Assembly: GCA_948468385.1 (NCBI GenBank) | Contig: CAOKHZ010000014.1 | Location: forward strand, 1 to 64,000 | DNA: 64,000 nucleotides | Direction: 5' to 3' | DNA from: an uncultured Faecalicatena sp. | Lineage (GTDB): Bacteria > Bacillota > Clostridia > Lachnospirales > Lachnospiraceae | Shown here: in pieces, positions 45,209-53,440 of the stretch | Layout of the letters: each line of letters begins with the position of its first letter | Position numbering within the stretch: the stretch's first letter is position 1 | Notes under the pieces: generated by a model | Seen by the model: the letters and a program-made list of their open reading frames with translations, nothing else | Told to the model about the DNA's origin: nothing | Database searches by the model: none | Program-made: the position numbers and the translations under genes

Positions 45209-46921
45209 CTATTCATTCTTCTCCAAGCCATATGCCACCCTGCAATTCTTTTTATAACACGCGATTCCATATTTATGGATTGTCTCCATCCCGTCTTGTT
45301 TCAGCACTTCGACATATCCATTCTTCTCAATCTGTTCCATAGCCCTGGAAAGGGTCTGCTCATAATCGCCATTTTCGGCATATTTGACCTCGATGATGCA
45401 GCCCGTCCTTGTCGAGGGGACTTCCAACCGGATGTCGGCATATCCGACTCCCGATTCCACATTCGACTTCACGGCCCAGCTCCCCTCTGCCTGCAACAGC
45501 CCAAGCATCATGCCGTGATAAAAGTTTTCCTTCATTTCTTTTTTCACACAAGTATCCCGGATGCTGATGGACGTAGACATGAATTCATTAAATAGTTCCT
45601 GCACCTTCGCGGCGTCTCCCGACTTCACGGCATCACAAAATTTCCGCCACCGGGCCGTATCACTTGTGATGCTCAATTTAAACCAGGAACGAATCCGCTT
45701 TTCGTAAATCCTTCGAACTTCCTTGTTCGGAATTACGAGCGTGTGCACCTCTCCCTCCGGCCTCTTTGCATCCGTCAGATACCCGGTGGCAAAAAGCACG
45801 CTCCACAAATAGGTCTGGCGCACGTCCATGTCCGGGCTTCCCAAGTCGGTATAAGTCAGTTCAGGAATCAGCACCTTTTCTATCGACTCGCCGGAAATCA
45901 GGGCCTCGATTTCACTTTTGGTCGTCTCCGTCGCCGTTGCCAGAATGTCCTGAACGATGGCGTTACTGCTACTATTTTCCCAGTGCGTCTCCATGGGTGC
46001 CTCCGGCCATGCCCGCAATTTATCGCATTGATTTAGCACGTCCCAAGGACAGTACACGTCCACGTCACCGAAATGATAGCCGTCATACCATTCCTTGATT
46101 TGCCCATGTGCGTGCTCGATTTCATAATAACGAAGCATTTCTTTTACCTCGTCATCCGTAAAACCAAAATATCTCGCAAAATCCAAATCAGAAATGGTTC
46201 TTACCTTAAAATTATTCAATCCCGTAAAGATGCTCTCCCGCGCAATTCGCAGGCATCCCGTGATGACGGCAAAATACAAGTTCTCATTTGTCTTAAGAAC
46301 CTGGCCAAACAAGGAACGAATCAAATCGACCATCTCAGGATAATACCCTTTTTGGTAGGCTTTATCCAAAGGCACGTCATACTCGTCTATCAAGACGATG
46401 ACCGGTATTTCATAATGTAAAAAAAGCAATTCCGTCAAAAATTTCAGGCTATCATGAAGATTAATATTTTTCTCAAAGTCGCCTCGCATCAAACAAATCA
46501 GTTCTTCTTTGTCAAATGTCGTCAATTTGTCGCTGTCTAAAAGAAAACGAAAACGTCTTGCCTCCGCGCTAATCGTAATGCCAAGCATGCCATAGGCCGT
46601 CTGGAAGTCCCTTCCCTCCACGCCTTTCAGACTGATGGAGACGACGGGATATTTGCCCATGTATCGTTCGCAAATGGCCGTTTCTTTTGAAATCTCCAAC
46701 CCGTCGAACAAAGACGAATCCGTGCCAATTTCAAAAAAGGTTTTCAACATGTCCATGTTCAGACTCTTGCCAAAACGCCGCGGCCTCGTAAACAAATTCA
46801 CGCTTCCGCGCAACTCTATCAAATCACGGATAAACCCCGTCTTATCCACATAATAAAAATCATCCCGCTTAAAGTTATCAAAAAATTCGATTCCGATCGG
46901 GAGCTTCTTCTTCCTTGCCAT
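45209..46921 (-). CDS. AAA-ATPase-like / PD-(D/E)XK nuclease-like protein, copy 1
   Basis: 570 residues. The N-terminal AAA-ATPase_like domain (PF09820 type) has the signature YYVDKTGFIRDLIELRG, the P-loop-like FTRPRRFGKSLNMDML and the Walker B-like VIVLIDEYDVPLDKAY. The C-terminal PDDEXK_9 domain has GVGYADIRLEVPS (the catalytic Asp) and GCIIEVKYA (the ExK motif). These proteins are expanded in clostridial and Bacteroides genomes, often as many near-copies; the biological role is unproven. It is preceded by GGAGGT and is probably co-transcribed with copy 2 upstream. Confidence 0.9.
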   Translation of the reverse strand: MARKKKLPIGIEFFDNFKRDDFYYVDKTGFIRDLIELRGSVNLFTRPRRFGKSLNMDMLKTFFEIGTDSSLFDGLEISKETAICERYMGKYPVVSISLKGVEGRDFQTAYGMLGITISAEARRFRFLLDSDKLTTFDKEELICLMRGDFEKNINLHDSLKFLTELLFLHYEIPVIVLIDEYDVPLDKAYQKGYYPEMVDLIRSLFGQVLKTNENLYFAVITGCLRIARESIFTGLNNFKVRTISDLDFARYFGFTDDEVKEMLRYYEIEHAHGQIKEWYDGYHFGDVDVYCPWDVLNQCDKLRAWPEAPMETHWENSSSNAIVQDILATATETTKSEIEALISGESIEKVLIPELTYTDLGSPDMDVRQTYLWSVLFATGYLTDAKRPEGEVHTLVIPNKEVRRIYEKRIRSWFKLSITSDTARWRKFCDAVKSGDAAKVQELFNEFMSTSISIRDTCVKKEMKENFYHGMMLGLLQAEGSWAVKSNVESGVGYADIRLEVPSTRTGCIIEVKYAENGDYEQTLSRAMEQIEKNGYVEVLKQDGMETIHKYGIACYKKNCRVAYGLEKNE

Positions 46922-46956
46922 TCGATTACACCTCCGCTCCTTTGTAGCTCGATTTT

Positions 46957-48666
46957 CTATTCATTCCTCTCCAAACCATATGATACCCTGCAACTCTTTT
47001 TATAGCACGCGATTCCATATTTATGGATTGTCTCCATCCCGTCTTGTTTCAGCACTTCGACATATCCATTCTTCTCAATCTGCTTCATCGCATTGGCGAG
47101 GGTTTCCTCAAACCCTCCATCCTCGGCATATTTGACCTCGATGACGCATCCCGTCCTTGTCGAGGGGATTTCCAGCCGAATATCGACATATCCGACTCCC
47201 GATTCCGCATTCGACTTCACGGCCCAGCTTCCCTCTGCCTGCAACAACCCAAGTATCATGCCGTGGTAGAAATTCTCTTTCATTTCTTTTTTCACGCAAG
47301 TATCCCGGATACTGATGGACGTAGACATGAATTCATTAAACAGTTCCTGCACTTTCGCGGCGTCTCCCGACTTCACGGCATCACAAAATTTCCGCCACCG
47401 GGCCGTATCACTTGTGATGCTCAATTTAAACCAGGAACGAATCCGCTTTTCGTAAATCCTTCGAACTTCCTTGTTCGGAATTACGAGCGTGTGCACCTCT
47501 CCCTCCGGCCTCTTTGCATCCGTCAGATACCCGGTGGCAAAAAGCACGCTCCACAAATAGGTCTGGCGCACGTCCATGTCCGGGCTTCCCAAGTCGGTAT
47601 AAGTCAGTTCAGGAATCAGCACCTTTTCAATCGCCTCGCCGGAAATCAGGGCCTCGATTTCACTTTTGGTCGTCTCCGTGGCCGTCGCCAGGATGTCCTG
47701 CACGATGGCGTTACTGCTGCTGTTTTCCCAGTGCGTTTCCATGGGTGCCTCCGGCCACGCCCGCAGCTTGTCACATTGATTTAGCACGTCCCATGGACAG
47801 TACACCTCCACGTCGCCGAAATGATAGCCATCATACCATTCCTTGATTTGCCCATATGCGTGCTCGATTTCATAATAACGAAGCATTTCTTTTACCTCGT
47901 CATCCGTAAAACCAAAATATCTCGCAAAATCCAAATCAGAAATGGTTCTTACCTTAAAATTATTCAATCCCGTAAAGATGCTCTCCCGCGCAATTCGCAG
48001 GCATCCCGTGATGACGGCAAAATACAAGTTCTCATTTGTCTTAAGAACCTGGCCAAACAAGGAACGAATCAAATCGACCATCTCAGGATAATACCCTTTT
48101 TGGTAGGCTTTATCCAAAGGCACGTCATACTCGTCTATCAAGACGATAATCGGAATTTCATAATGCTTAAAGAGCAAACTTGTTAAAAGTTTCAAACTAT
48201 TATGAAGACGAACCGGATTTTCAAACTCTCCCCTTATTAAACCAATCAATTGTTCTTTGTCAAATGTCGTCAATTTATCACTATCCAAAAGATAATCAAG
48301 ACGTCCCGCCTCCGCGCCAATCGTGATACCAAGCATGTCATAGGCCGTCTGGAAGTTCCTCCCCTCCACGCCCTTCAAGCTGATGGAGACGACGGGATAC
48401 TTACCCATATATTGTTCGCAAATGGCCTTCTCCTTTGAAATTTCCAACCCGTCGAACAACGATGGGTTTGTACCGATTTCAAAAAAGGTTTTTAACATGT
48501 TCATGTTCAGGCTTTTGCCGAAACGCCGCGGCCTCGTAAATAGATTCACGCTTCCGCGCAGTTCTATCAAATCGCGGATAAAGCCCGTCTTATCCACATA
48601 ATAAAAATCATCTCTCTTAAAATCCTTGAAAAATTCAATTCCAATCGGTAGCTTCTTCCTTGCCAT
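46957..48666 (-). CDS. AAA-ATPase-like / PD-(D/E)XK nuclease-like protein, copy 2
   Basis: 569 residues from ATG 48666 (MARKKLPIGIEFF); the in-frame ATG at 48675 is only two bases from GGAGGT. Same domains as copy 1: FTRPRRFGKSLNMNML, IIVLIDEYDVPLDKAY, GVGYVDIRLEIPS and GCVIEVKYA. Most of the gene is almost base-identical to copy 1. The exception is a divergent block covering residues about 125-180 (RLDYLLDSDKLTTFDKEQL ... LLTSLLFKHYEIPI), and the last 80 codons differ slightly. That pattern indicates tandem duplication with later exchange. The promoter at 48705 reads into this gene first. Confidence 0.9.
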   Translation of the reverse strand: MARKKLPIGIEFFKDFKRDDFYYVDKTGFIRDLIELRGSVNLFTRPRRFGKSLNMNMLKTFFEIGTNPSLFDGLEISKEKAICEQYMGKYPVVSISLKGVEGRNFQTAYDMLGITIGAEAGRLDYLLDSDKLTTFDKEQLIGLIRGEFENPVRLHNSLKLLTSLLFKHYEIPIIVLIDEYDVPLDKAYQKGYYPEMVDLIRSLFGQVLKTNENLYFAVITGCLRIARESIFTGLNNFKVRTISDLDFARYFGFTDDEVKEMLRYYEIEHAYGQIKEWYDGYHFGDVEVYCPWDVLNQCDKLRAWPEAPMETHWENSSSNAIVQDILATATETTKSEIEALISGEAIEKVLIPELTYTDLGSPDMDVRQTYLWSVLFATGYLTDAKRPEGEVHTLVIPNKEVRRIYEKRIRSWFKLSITSDTARWRKFCDAVKSGDAAKVQELFNEFMSTSISIRDTCVKKEMKENFYHGMILGLLQAEGSWAVKSNAESGVGYVDIRLEIPSTRTGCVIEVKYAEDGGFEETLANAMKQIEKNGYVEVLKQDGMETIHKYGIACYKKSCRVSYGLERNE

Positions 48667-48704
48667 AAGATTCATACCTCCGCTTCTTTATAACATTTAA
48701 CCAT

Positions 48705-48733
48705 AGTATAACAAGTTTAAGTGACTGATTCAA
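48705..48733 (-). promoter_or_regulatory. Promoter of the AAA/PDDEXK gene pair
   Basis: Read on minus: TTGAAT (48733-48728), a 17-base spacer, and TATACT (48710-48705). It lies 39 bases before the start at 48666. Confidence 0.75.
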
Positions 48734-48740
48734 TAATCAC

Positions 48741-49226
48741 TCAAAATTCTTTCAACTTGTTATAAAGGGTCGCGAGCGAGATGCCTAGTACCTTTGCCGC
48801 CGCCCTCTTGCCTTCCACGCCGTCCCCGTGCAAGGCGATTTCAGCCTTGATTTCCTCCCTTTCAAACCGCCGCACCCGCTCGGCCAGCGTCAAATTGCTA
48901 TGCTCCGTTTTTAGCTTATGTGACTCTACCGTCGTCACGATGGAAATTGTCCCGAAGAGTCCCTCTCCCTCCATAATCGGGTAGACGCTGGCAAAATACT
49001 CCTAGTTTCCCTCCCGACGAATCGTTCCCTCGATTGGCTCTCCCGAACGAATGACCTCCGGCACTTGCGCGTGCGCGCGAAATTCCATAATTGAAAGCCC
49101 CCTGCAATCCTCCAGTTTTTGGCCGATATATTCTCCATATGACTCATTAAAATATAGAATACGGGCATTTCTATCACAAATCAAGACCCCTTGTCTCAAA
49201 AAATCCAAGGCCGTGTTCATCCTCAT
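48741..49226 (-). pseudogene. PAS-HTH regulator interrupted by an amber codon
   Basis: ATG 49226 (MRMNTALDFLRQGVLICDRN) follows GGAAGTGG. The first 74 codons encode a PAS domain (ARILYFNESYGEYIGQKLED). TAG at 49002-49004 interrupts the frame, which then continues as EYFASVYPIMEGEGLFGTI and ends in a Fis-type helix-turn-helix (AAAKVLGISLATLYNKLKEF). The layout is that of PAS regulators of sigma-54 systems lacking the AAA+ domain. Unless TAG is suppressed, only the PAS part is made. Confidence 0.8.
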
Positions 49227-49281
49227 TTTTGCCACTTCCTTTCCATTCCTGGTATCATCCATTTTATACCTTGTCAAAAAA

Positions 49282-49312
49282 AGCCACAAGCCCTAAAATC
49301 AGACTTGTGACT
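49282..49312 (-). terminator. Terminator after the GtrA-like gene
   Basis: On minus AGTCACAAG pairs with CTTGTGGCT (one G-T pair), followed by TTTTTTTG. It ends the GH3-GtrA transcript. Confidence 0.85.
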
Positions 49313-49360
49313 TTTCTTTATGTCAATTCAGTTCCGCGCCGACGCGGGCGGGATTGTAAT

Positions 49361-49942
49361 TCATGCCGCCTTCTTCGCCTCTCCCTCCGGGAAGATGATC
49401 TTGTTCACGAAGAAGAAGATTACCATCGAAATACCGCCGTTTAGCACCGTCGTCCCGATATTGTAAATGAAATCCGGCACGAACAAGCCGGCCACGGCCA
49501 CCCAGATGCAGTTCACCGAATTCACAATGCACGTAATCACGAAAAACGCAATCAAATACCAAAATCCCTGATACGCCACGTTCCCCTTGCTGCGGAACAC
49601 GATGTTTCTCTGTAACGGAAAATTGATGCACTCGCCAATAAACATGGCGATGATGTACGCGCAGAAATACGGCAGGCCACCGTGTGCCGCGTCGTATCCC
49701 AAAATGTTCCACTTAAACGTCTCGCCAAACAGCGTCACGTCAATTCCCGGCCAGCCGAAGTCCACCACTGGAAGACTTGCAAACGCGGCCGGTAAAAACT
49801 GTAACAATATGTACTTGAACACGGTAATCAGGTTGCTGACGATTACGAACAAGCCACCCTCGCGCACCCATTTCGCCGCTTTTGGGTTTTTCTCTGCAAA
49901 TCCGCCCCAAACGCCGAGCCACCAATTTTTTATTGCTTCCAT
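49361..49942 (-). CDS. GtrA-like multi-spanning membrane protein
   Basis: 193 residues with four membrane segments (for example GGLFVIVSNLITVFKYILLQ, YFCAYIIAMFIGECINF, FWYLIAFFVITCIVNSVNCIWVAVAGLF, GGISMVIFFFVNKIIF). The pattern, including FPLQRNIVFRSKGN between segments two and three, resembles the GtrA/DPMS family linked to transfer or flipping of lipid-bound sugars. It follows the GH3 gene on the same strand, and each of the two is preceded by a copy of the same structured leader. GGGAGG lies just before the start. Confidence 0.7.
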   Translation of the reverse strand: MEAIKNWWLGVWGGFAEKNPKAAKWVREGGLFVIVSNLITVFKYILLQFLPAAFASLPVVDFGWPGIDVTLFGETFKWNILGYDAAHGGLPYFCAYIIAMFIGECINFPLQRNIVFRSKGNVAYQGFWYLIAFFVITCIVNSVNCIWVAVAGLFVPDFIYNIGTTVLNGGISMVIFFFVNKIIFPEGEAKKAA

Positions 49943-49954
49943 GATAAAATCCTC

Positions 49955-50096
49955 CCTACTATGAGCTTGTTATGAGCACTTAATGCCTGTATTTCAGGCA
50001 TTTACGTGCGATACACGTCGTCGCCGTTAGCGAGGTTCTTCCGAGCTTACCAGACGACGCTTAGCACTTGCCTTTTGAGTGCTTACGTGCGAATAT
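49955..50096 (-). promoter_or_regulatory. Structured leader repeat A, before the GtrA-like gene
   Basis: 142 bases, starting two bases after the GH3 stop codon and ending just before the GGGAGG site of the GtrA-like gene. Read on minus: TCGCACGTA, hairpin AGCACT/AGTGCT, then GCGTCGTC...GACGACG enclosing a 25-30-base loop with CTCG/GCTAACG, then TCGCACGTA again, hairpin ATGCCTG/CAGGCAT, then AAGTGCTCATAACAAGCTCA. It is almost identical to 52531-52670 outside the first hairpin, whose two arms differ in compensating fashion. Confidence 0.7.
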
Positions 50097-50098
50097 CC

Positions 50099-52519
50099 TT
50101 ATCCGTTCAGTTTCGCCTCATATGCCTTGTTGGCCTTGGAGTTGGCGAAATATCCGCTGATAATCTTTCCCAGTCCCTTGAAGAAATGACCGTTCACCAC
50201 GAGCACCATGCCGCGCACCATGTCCATGCTGACCGCGCCCCCCGTCATCTTGGCAATGCCCCTGAAAGGCATGTTATAAATAAAAAGAATGTTCAAGTCC
50301 GGCTTGCCTTTCGCCTCGCTTTTTTCCTTCATGTTGGTCAAAATCTTGTAAATCAGCCGCGCCAGGCCGCTCTTGGCGTGGTTTAACTGGCAAATCGCGT
50401 CATTCACGCCAATCTCGCCAGTCCAACTCCCGTCCGGAATCGGAGTGCCCAGAAGTTCCGTAAACTCCGCGGCCTGCACGTTTTGCACGTTTCCGCCATA
50501 ATAAGACGGCAGCTTCGCCTGATCATACGGTATTTCCGCCTCGGTTCCCGTAATTGCCACTTCCGCTTCCAGACGGACATCCGCCACGTTCGCGCCAACC
50601 ATCACTTGGTAAGCTCCCCCTTCGATTTCCCACGCGTTGGTCTTTATATTCCAGTAACGGAAGGTCTTATCGTCAAAGAAAATCGTCACGTCCCTGCTCT
50701 CTCCCGCCTTCAAGAATACTTTGGCAAATCCTTTCAATTCCTTCGCCGGACGGAACACCTTGCCGCCCTTCATTCCCACGTAGAGCTGGGCAACCTCGGC
50801 CCCGTCACACTTTCCGCTATTTGTGACTTTAAAGGTCACGCCTTCGTCATTCACGCGCAAGTCGGAATAATCAAACGTGGTATAGGACAAGCCATAACCA
50901 AACGGATATTGCACTTTGACTCCTGCCGTGTCATAATAGCGATATCCCACGAAAATGCCCTCACGATACTCGGAGTTTCTTTCCTTGCTCGGGAAATTGT
51001 GATAAGCCGGGGTATCCTCGTATTTTACCGGATACGTTTCGTTAAGCTTCCCGGACGGATTTACCTTGCCGGTTAAAATGTCAAGCATCGCGCCTGCGCC
51101 CGCCTGGCCGTTCAAATATCCGTGAAGGATGGCCTTGCACGCGCCCTCCCACGGCATTTCCACCGACGCGCCCGCGCTCATCACGCCGATAATGTTCGGA
51201 TTGACCTTCGCCATCTCCTCAAGCAACTCGACTTGTACCTTGGGAATCCGCATATGTACACGGTCAAGTCCTTCGGACTCGCTCAGCTCGTCCAGGCCAA
51301 AATAATACAGCACCACGTCCGCCTCGCCTGCCAGAGCCAATGCCTCCCGCTTCAGGCCATCGTCCGCCTCGCCGGTTCTTTTATATCCCAGGCCTATCCC
51401 GGCCACCTGCAAATCATACTCGCCGATCACTTGCTGCGTCGTTTCCAGCCGCGTCGGGTTTACCACGGAAGAACCTGCCCCCTGGTATCTTGGCTCCACC
51501 GCGAAGTCACCGATAATAGCCACCTTGCAACCTGCTTGTAATGGTAAAATGTCATCCTCGTTCTTCAACAGCACCGCGCTCTCGTGCACCGCTTTTTTCG
51601 CCAAAGCATGATGCGCGTCCTTGTCAAAATCATTCGGCCTATTTTTCGCGCTCTCACTCAAAACCAGAATCGCGTCCAACAAGTCGTCCACGCACGCGTC
51701 CAACTCTTCCATTTTCAAGCTGCCATCATTCACCGCTGCAATTAATTCCCGCGCCGGGTCAAGTCCGGGAGCCGGCATTTCCAGGTTCGACCCTGCCGCC
51801 ACGCCCGCCACATGGTCGTTTGACGCACCCCAGTCGGTGATGACGATGCCGTCGAAGCCCCATTCGTTACGCAGGATTTCCTGCAAAAGATGCTTGTTTT
51901 CATTGGCATAAACGCCATTGACCTCATTGTAACTGGACATGATGGTCTTCGCCTCGCCCTCCTTGACGGCGATTTCAAAACCGGTCAGGTAGATTTCCCG
52001 CAACGTACGCTCGTCCAGCACGGCGTTCATCGCCATGCGCCGAAGCTCCTGCGAGTTCACCGCGAAATGTTTCGGGCAGGCATAAATGCCCTGGCTCTGG
52101 ATACCCCTCACGTAGGAGGCCGCCATTTTCCCCGCCAAATACGGATCCTCGGAAAAATATTCAAAATTTCTGCCGCAAAACGGGCTTCTCTTGATATTGA
52201 GTCCCGGCCCAAGCAACACGTGTACGTTCTGCGAGGACGCTTCCTCGCCCAAGGCCTGGCCCATTTCCTCGCCCAAGGCTTCATTCCAGCTGTTGGCAAT
52301 CGTCGCCGCCGTCGGGAAACACGTTGCCGGCAAGGACGCATTGAGCCCCAGGTGGTCGCCTTCCCCGGCCTGCTTGCGCACCCCGTGGGGGCCATCGCTG
52401 CAGAAAATGGACGGAATGCCAAGACGCTTCACGTCCCTCGTCTCCCACACCGTCTTGCCGCTTAAAATGGCACATTTTTCTTCCAGTGTCATCTTGTCAA
52501 TGATATCCTGATGTCTCAT
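50099..52519 (-). CDS. Beta-glucosidase-type glycoside hydrolase family 3
   Basis: 806 residues, canonical order. The (beta/alpha)8 domain starts KMTLEEKCAILSGK with CSDGPHGVRKQ, GRNFEYFSEDPYLAGKMAA and KHFAVNSQE; the nucleophile Asp is in VITDWGAS (D229). The alpha/beta sandwich domain has GLDELSESEGLDR (acid/base region). A fibronectin III-like domain has FGYGLSYTTFDYS and PAKELKGFAKV. The last 75 residues (from about KPDLNILFIYN) are an unusual amphipathic extension that might attach the enzyme to the membrane. There is no signal peptide. It probably acts on beta-glucosides or xylosides. Confidence 0.93.
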   Translation of the reverse strand: MRHQDIIDKMTLEEKCAILSGKTVWETRDVKRLGIPSIFCSDGPHGVRKQAGEGDHLGLNASLPATCFPTAATIANSWNEALGEEMGQALGEEASSQNVHVLLGPGLNIKRSPFCGRNFEYFSEDPYLAGKMAASYVRGIQSQGIYACPKHFAVNSQELRRMAMNAVLDERTLREIYLTGFEIAVKEGEAKTIMSSYNEVNGVYANENKHLLQEILRNEWGFDGIVITDWGASNDHVAGVAAGSNLEMPAPGLDPARELIAAVNDGSLKMEELDACVDDLLDAILVLSESAKNRPNDFDKDAHHALAKKAVHESAVLLKNEDDILPLQAGCKVAIIGDFAVEPRYQGAGSSVVNPTRLETTQQVIGEYDLQVAGIGLGYKRTGEADDGLKREALALAGEADVVLYYFGLDELSESEGLDRVHMRIPKVQVELLEEMAKVNPNIIGVMSAGASVEMPWEGACKAILHGYLNGQAGAGAMLDILTGKVNPSGKLNETYPVKYEDTPAYHNFPSKERNSEYREGIFVGYRYYDTAGVKVQYPFGYGLSYTTFDYSDLRVNDEGVTFKVTNSGKCDGAEVAQLYVGMKGGKVFRPAKELKGFAKVFLKAGESRDVTIFFDDKTFRYWNIKTNAWEIEGGAYQVMVGANVADVRLEAEVAITGTEAEIPYDQAKLPSYYGGNVQNVQAAEFTELLGTPIPDGSWTGEIGVNDAICQLNHAKSGLARLIYKILTNMKEKSEAKGKPDLNILFIYNMPFRGIAKMTGGAVSMDMVRGMVLVVNGHFFKGLGKIISGYFANSKANKAYEAKLNG

Positions 52520-52530
52520 TTAATCCTCCT

Positions 52531-52670
52531 CCTACTATGAGCTTGTTATGAGCACTTAATGCCTGTATTTCAGGCATTTACGTGCGATACACGTCGTCGC
52601 CGTTAGCGAGGTTTTTTCGAGCTTACCAGACGACGCTTAGTGCCTGTTCTTTAGGCACTTACGTGCGAAT
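52531..52670 (-). promoter_or_regulatory. Structured leader repeat B, before the GH3 gene
   Basis: 140 bases between the probable promoter region and the AGGAGG of the GH3 gene. Same plan as 49955-50096: TCGCACGTA, hairpin AGTGCCT/AGGCACT, GCGTCGTC/GACGACG long-loop stem, TCGCACGTA, hairpin ATGCCTG/CAGGCAT, AAGTGCTCATAAC. The remaining upstream bases 52671-52769 include an AT-rich stretch with GATAAAATATAAA on minus, a possible -10 region. No known riboswitch class was recognised. Confidence 0.7.
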
Positions 52671-52769
52671 GTACTCCGCCAACCTCCTTATTGCTTTATA
52701 TTTTATCAAAAAATTATTTGCATGCGCATTTTTTTCACAAACTGTATGGAATCGAGCATAAATCGTCTT

Positions 52770-52929
52770 TCAGTTGGTAATTTTCCACAAAAATATCCCT
52801 CTAAATTTGTGCGTAATGCCAAATCCAGAGGGAATTCCATACTCCGTACAACAATCATCAAATAACCAACCCATGAACTCTTCATTGTATGATGATGTTG
52901 GGGTAAAAATCTTTTTGCCTCTGTTATTA
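52770..52929 (-). pseudogene. C-terminal remnant after the 145-residue protein
   Basis: An open stretch reads FTPTSSYNEEFMGWLFDDCC, then EYGIPSGFGITHKFRGIFLW and stop, in a different frame from the gene just upstream. It has no start site. The sequence looks like a real protein end, so it is probably the tail of a neighbour removed by deletion or frameshift. Family not recognised. Confidence 0.35.
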
Positions 52930-53364
52930 TTGAATTTTAAGGACAGCTTTTGCAAACTGTTCCTTAATCTCCTCCGCCGCGACACCGGCTGAAAGGGTAT
53001 GCAGTGTATCATAGCACTTTAAAACACGCTCGACATCATATGCTTTTAGCACGTCTTCCGGCTTTATATTCTCCTGATAAGACAAGTACGTAAACATATA
53101 GCCCCCCCAATACATCACCTCCGACATCTTTACCTCATTCGCCTTTGCATCTTCCGACTTCAATCCATACTCCAATTCAATCGAATGGAGAAGATATTGC
53201 TTGCTCTGCGCCACGTCATGGAAATCCCAACGATAAAGATTATCTGCCGTCTTTGAATTCAGCCAGAGCTTCGTAAAAGCAATCGGCTCATATCCTTTTA
53301 TCGCGGAAAGTTCAAAAACCCCGCCAACCTTTCTACATATTGCCTTTTCCTCAAAATCAGGCAT
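52927..53364 (-). CDS. Small clostridial protein of unknown function
   Basis: 145 residues from ATG 53364, which has AAGGAGG upstream; the frame opens earlier without a site. Key features are RKVGGVFELSAIKGYEPIAFTKLWLNSKT near the start and SEVMYWGGYMFTYLSYQ in the second half. From memory this resembles short clostridial proteins that occur beside toxin-like genes, but I cannot name the family. It is soluble and mostly helical. A broken coding stretch follows it, which might be a lost partner. It lies downstream of the DUF4132 gene on the same strand. Confidence 0.65.
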   Translation of the reverse strand: MPDFEEKAICRKVGGVFELSAIKGYEPIAFTKLWLNSKTADNLYRWDFHDVAQSKQYLLHSIELEYGLKSEDAKANEVKMSEVMYWGGYMFTYLSYQENIKPEDVLKAYDVERVLKCYDTLHTLSAGVAAEEIKEQFAKAVLKIQ

Positions 53365-53440
53365 TACTTTTACCTCCTTCGAATTTCCTCCAACGCCCGC
53401 CTGCATCTTCTTGCCCCCATCACCCCTGCACCGCTGCCGT

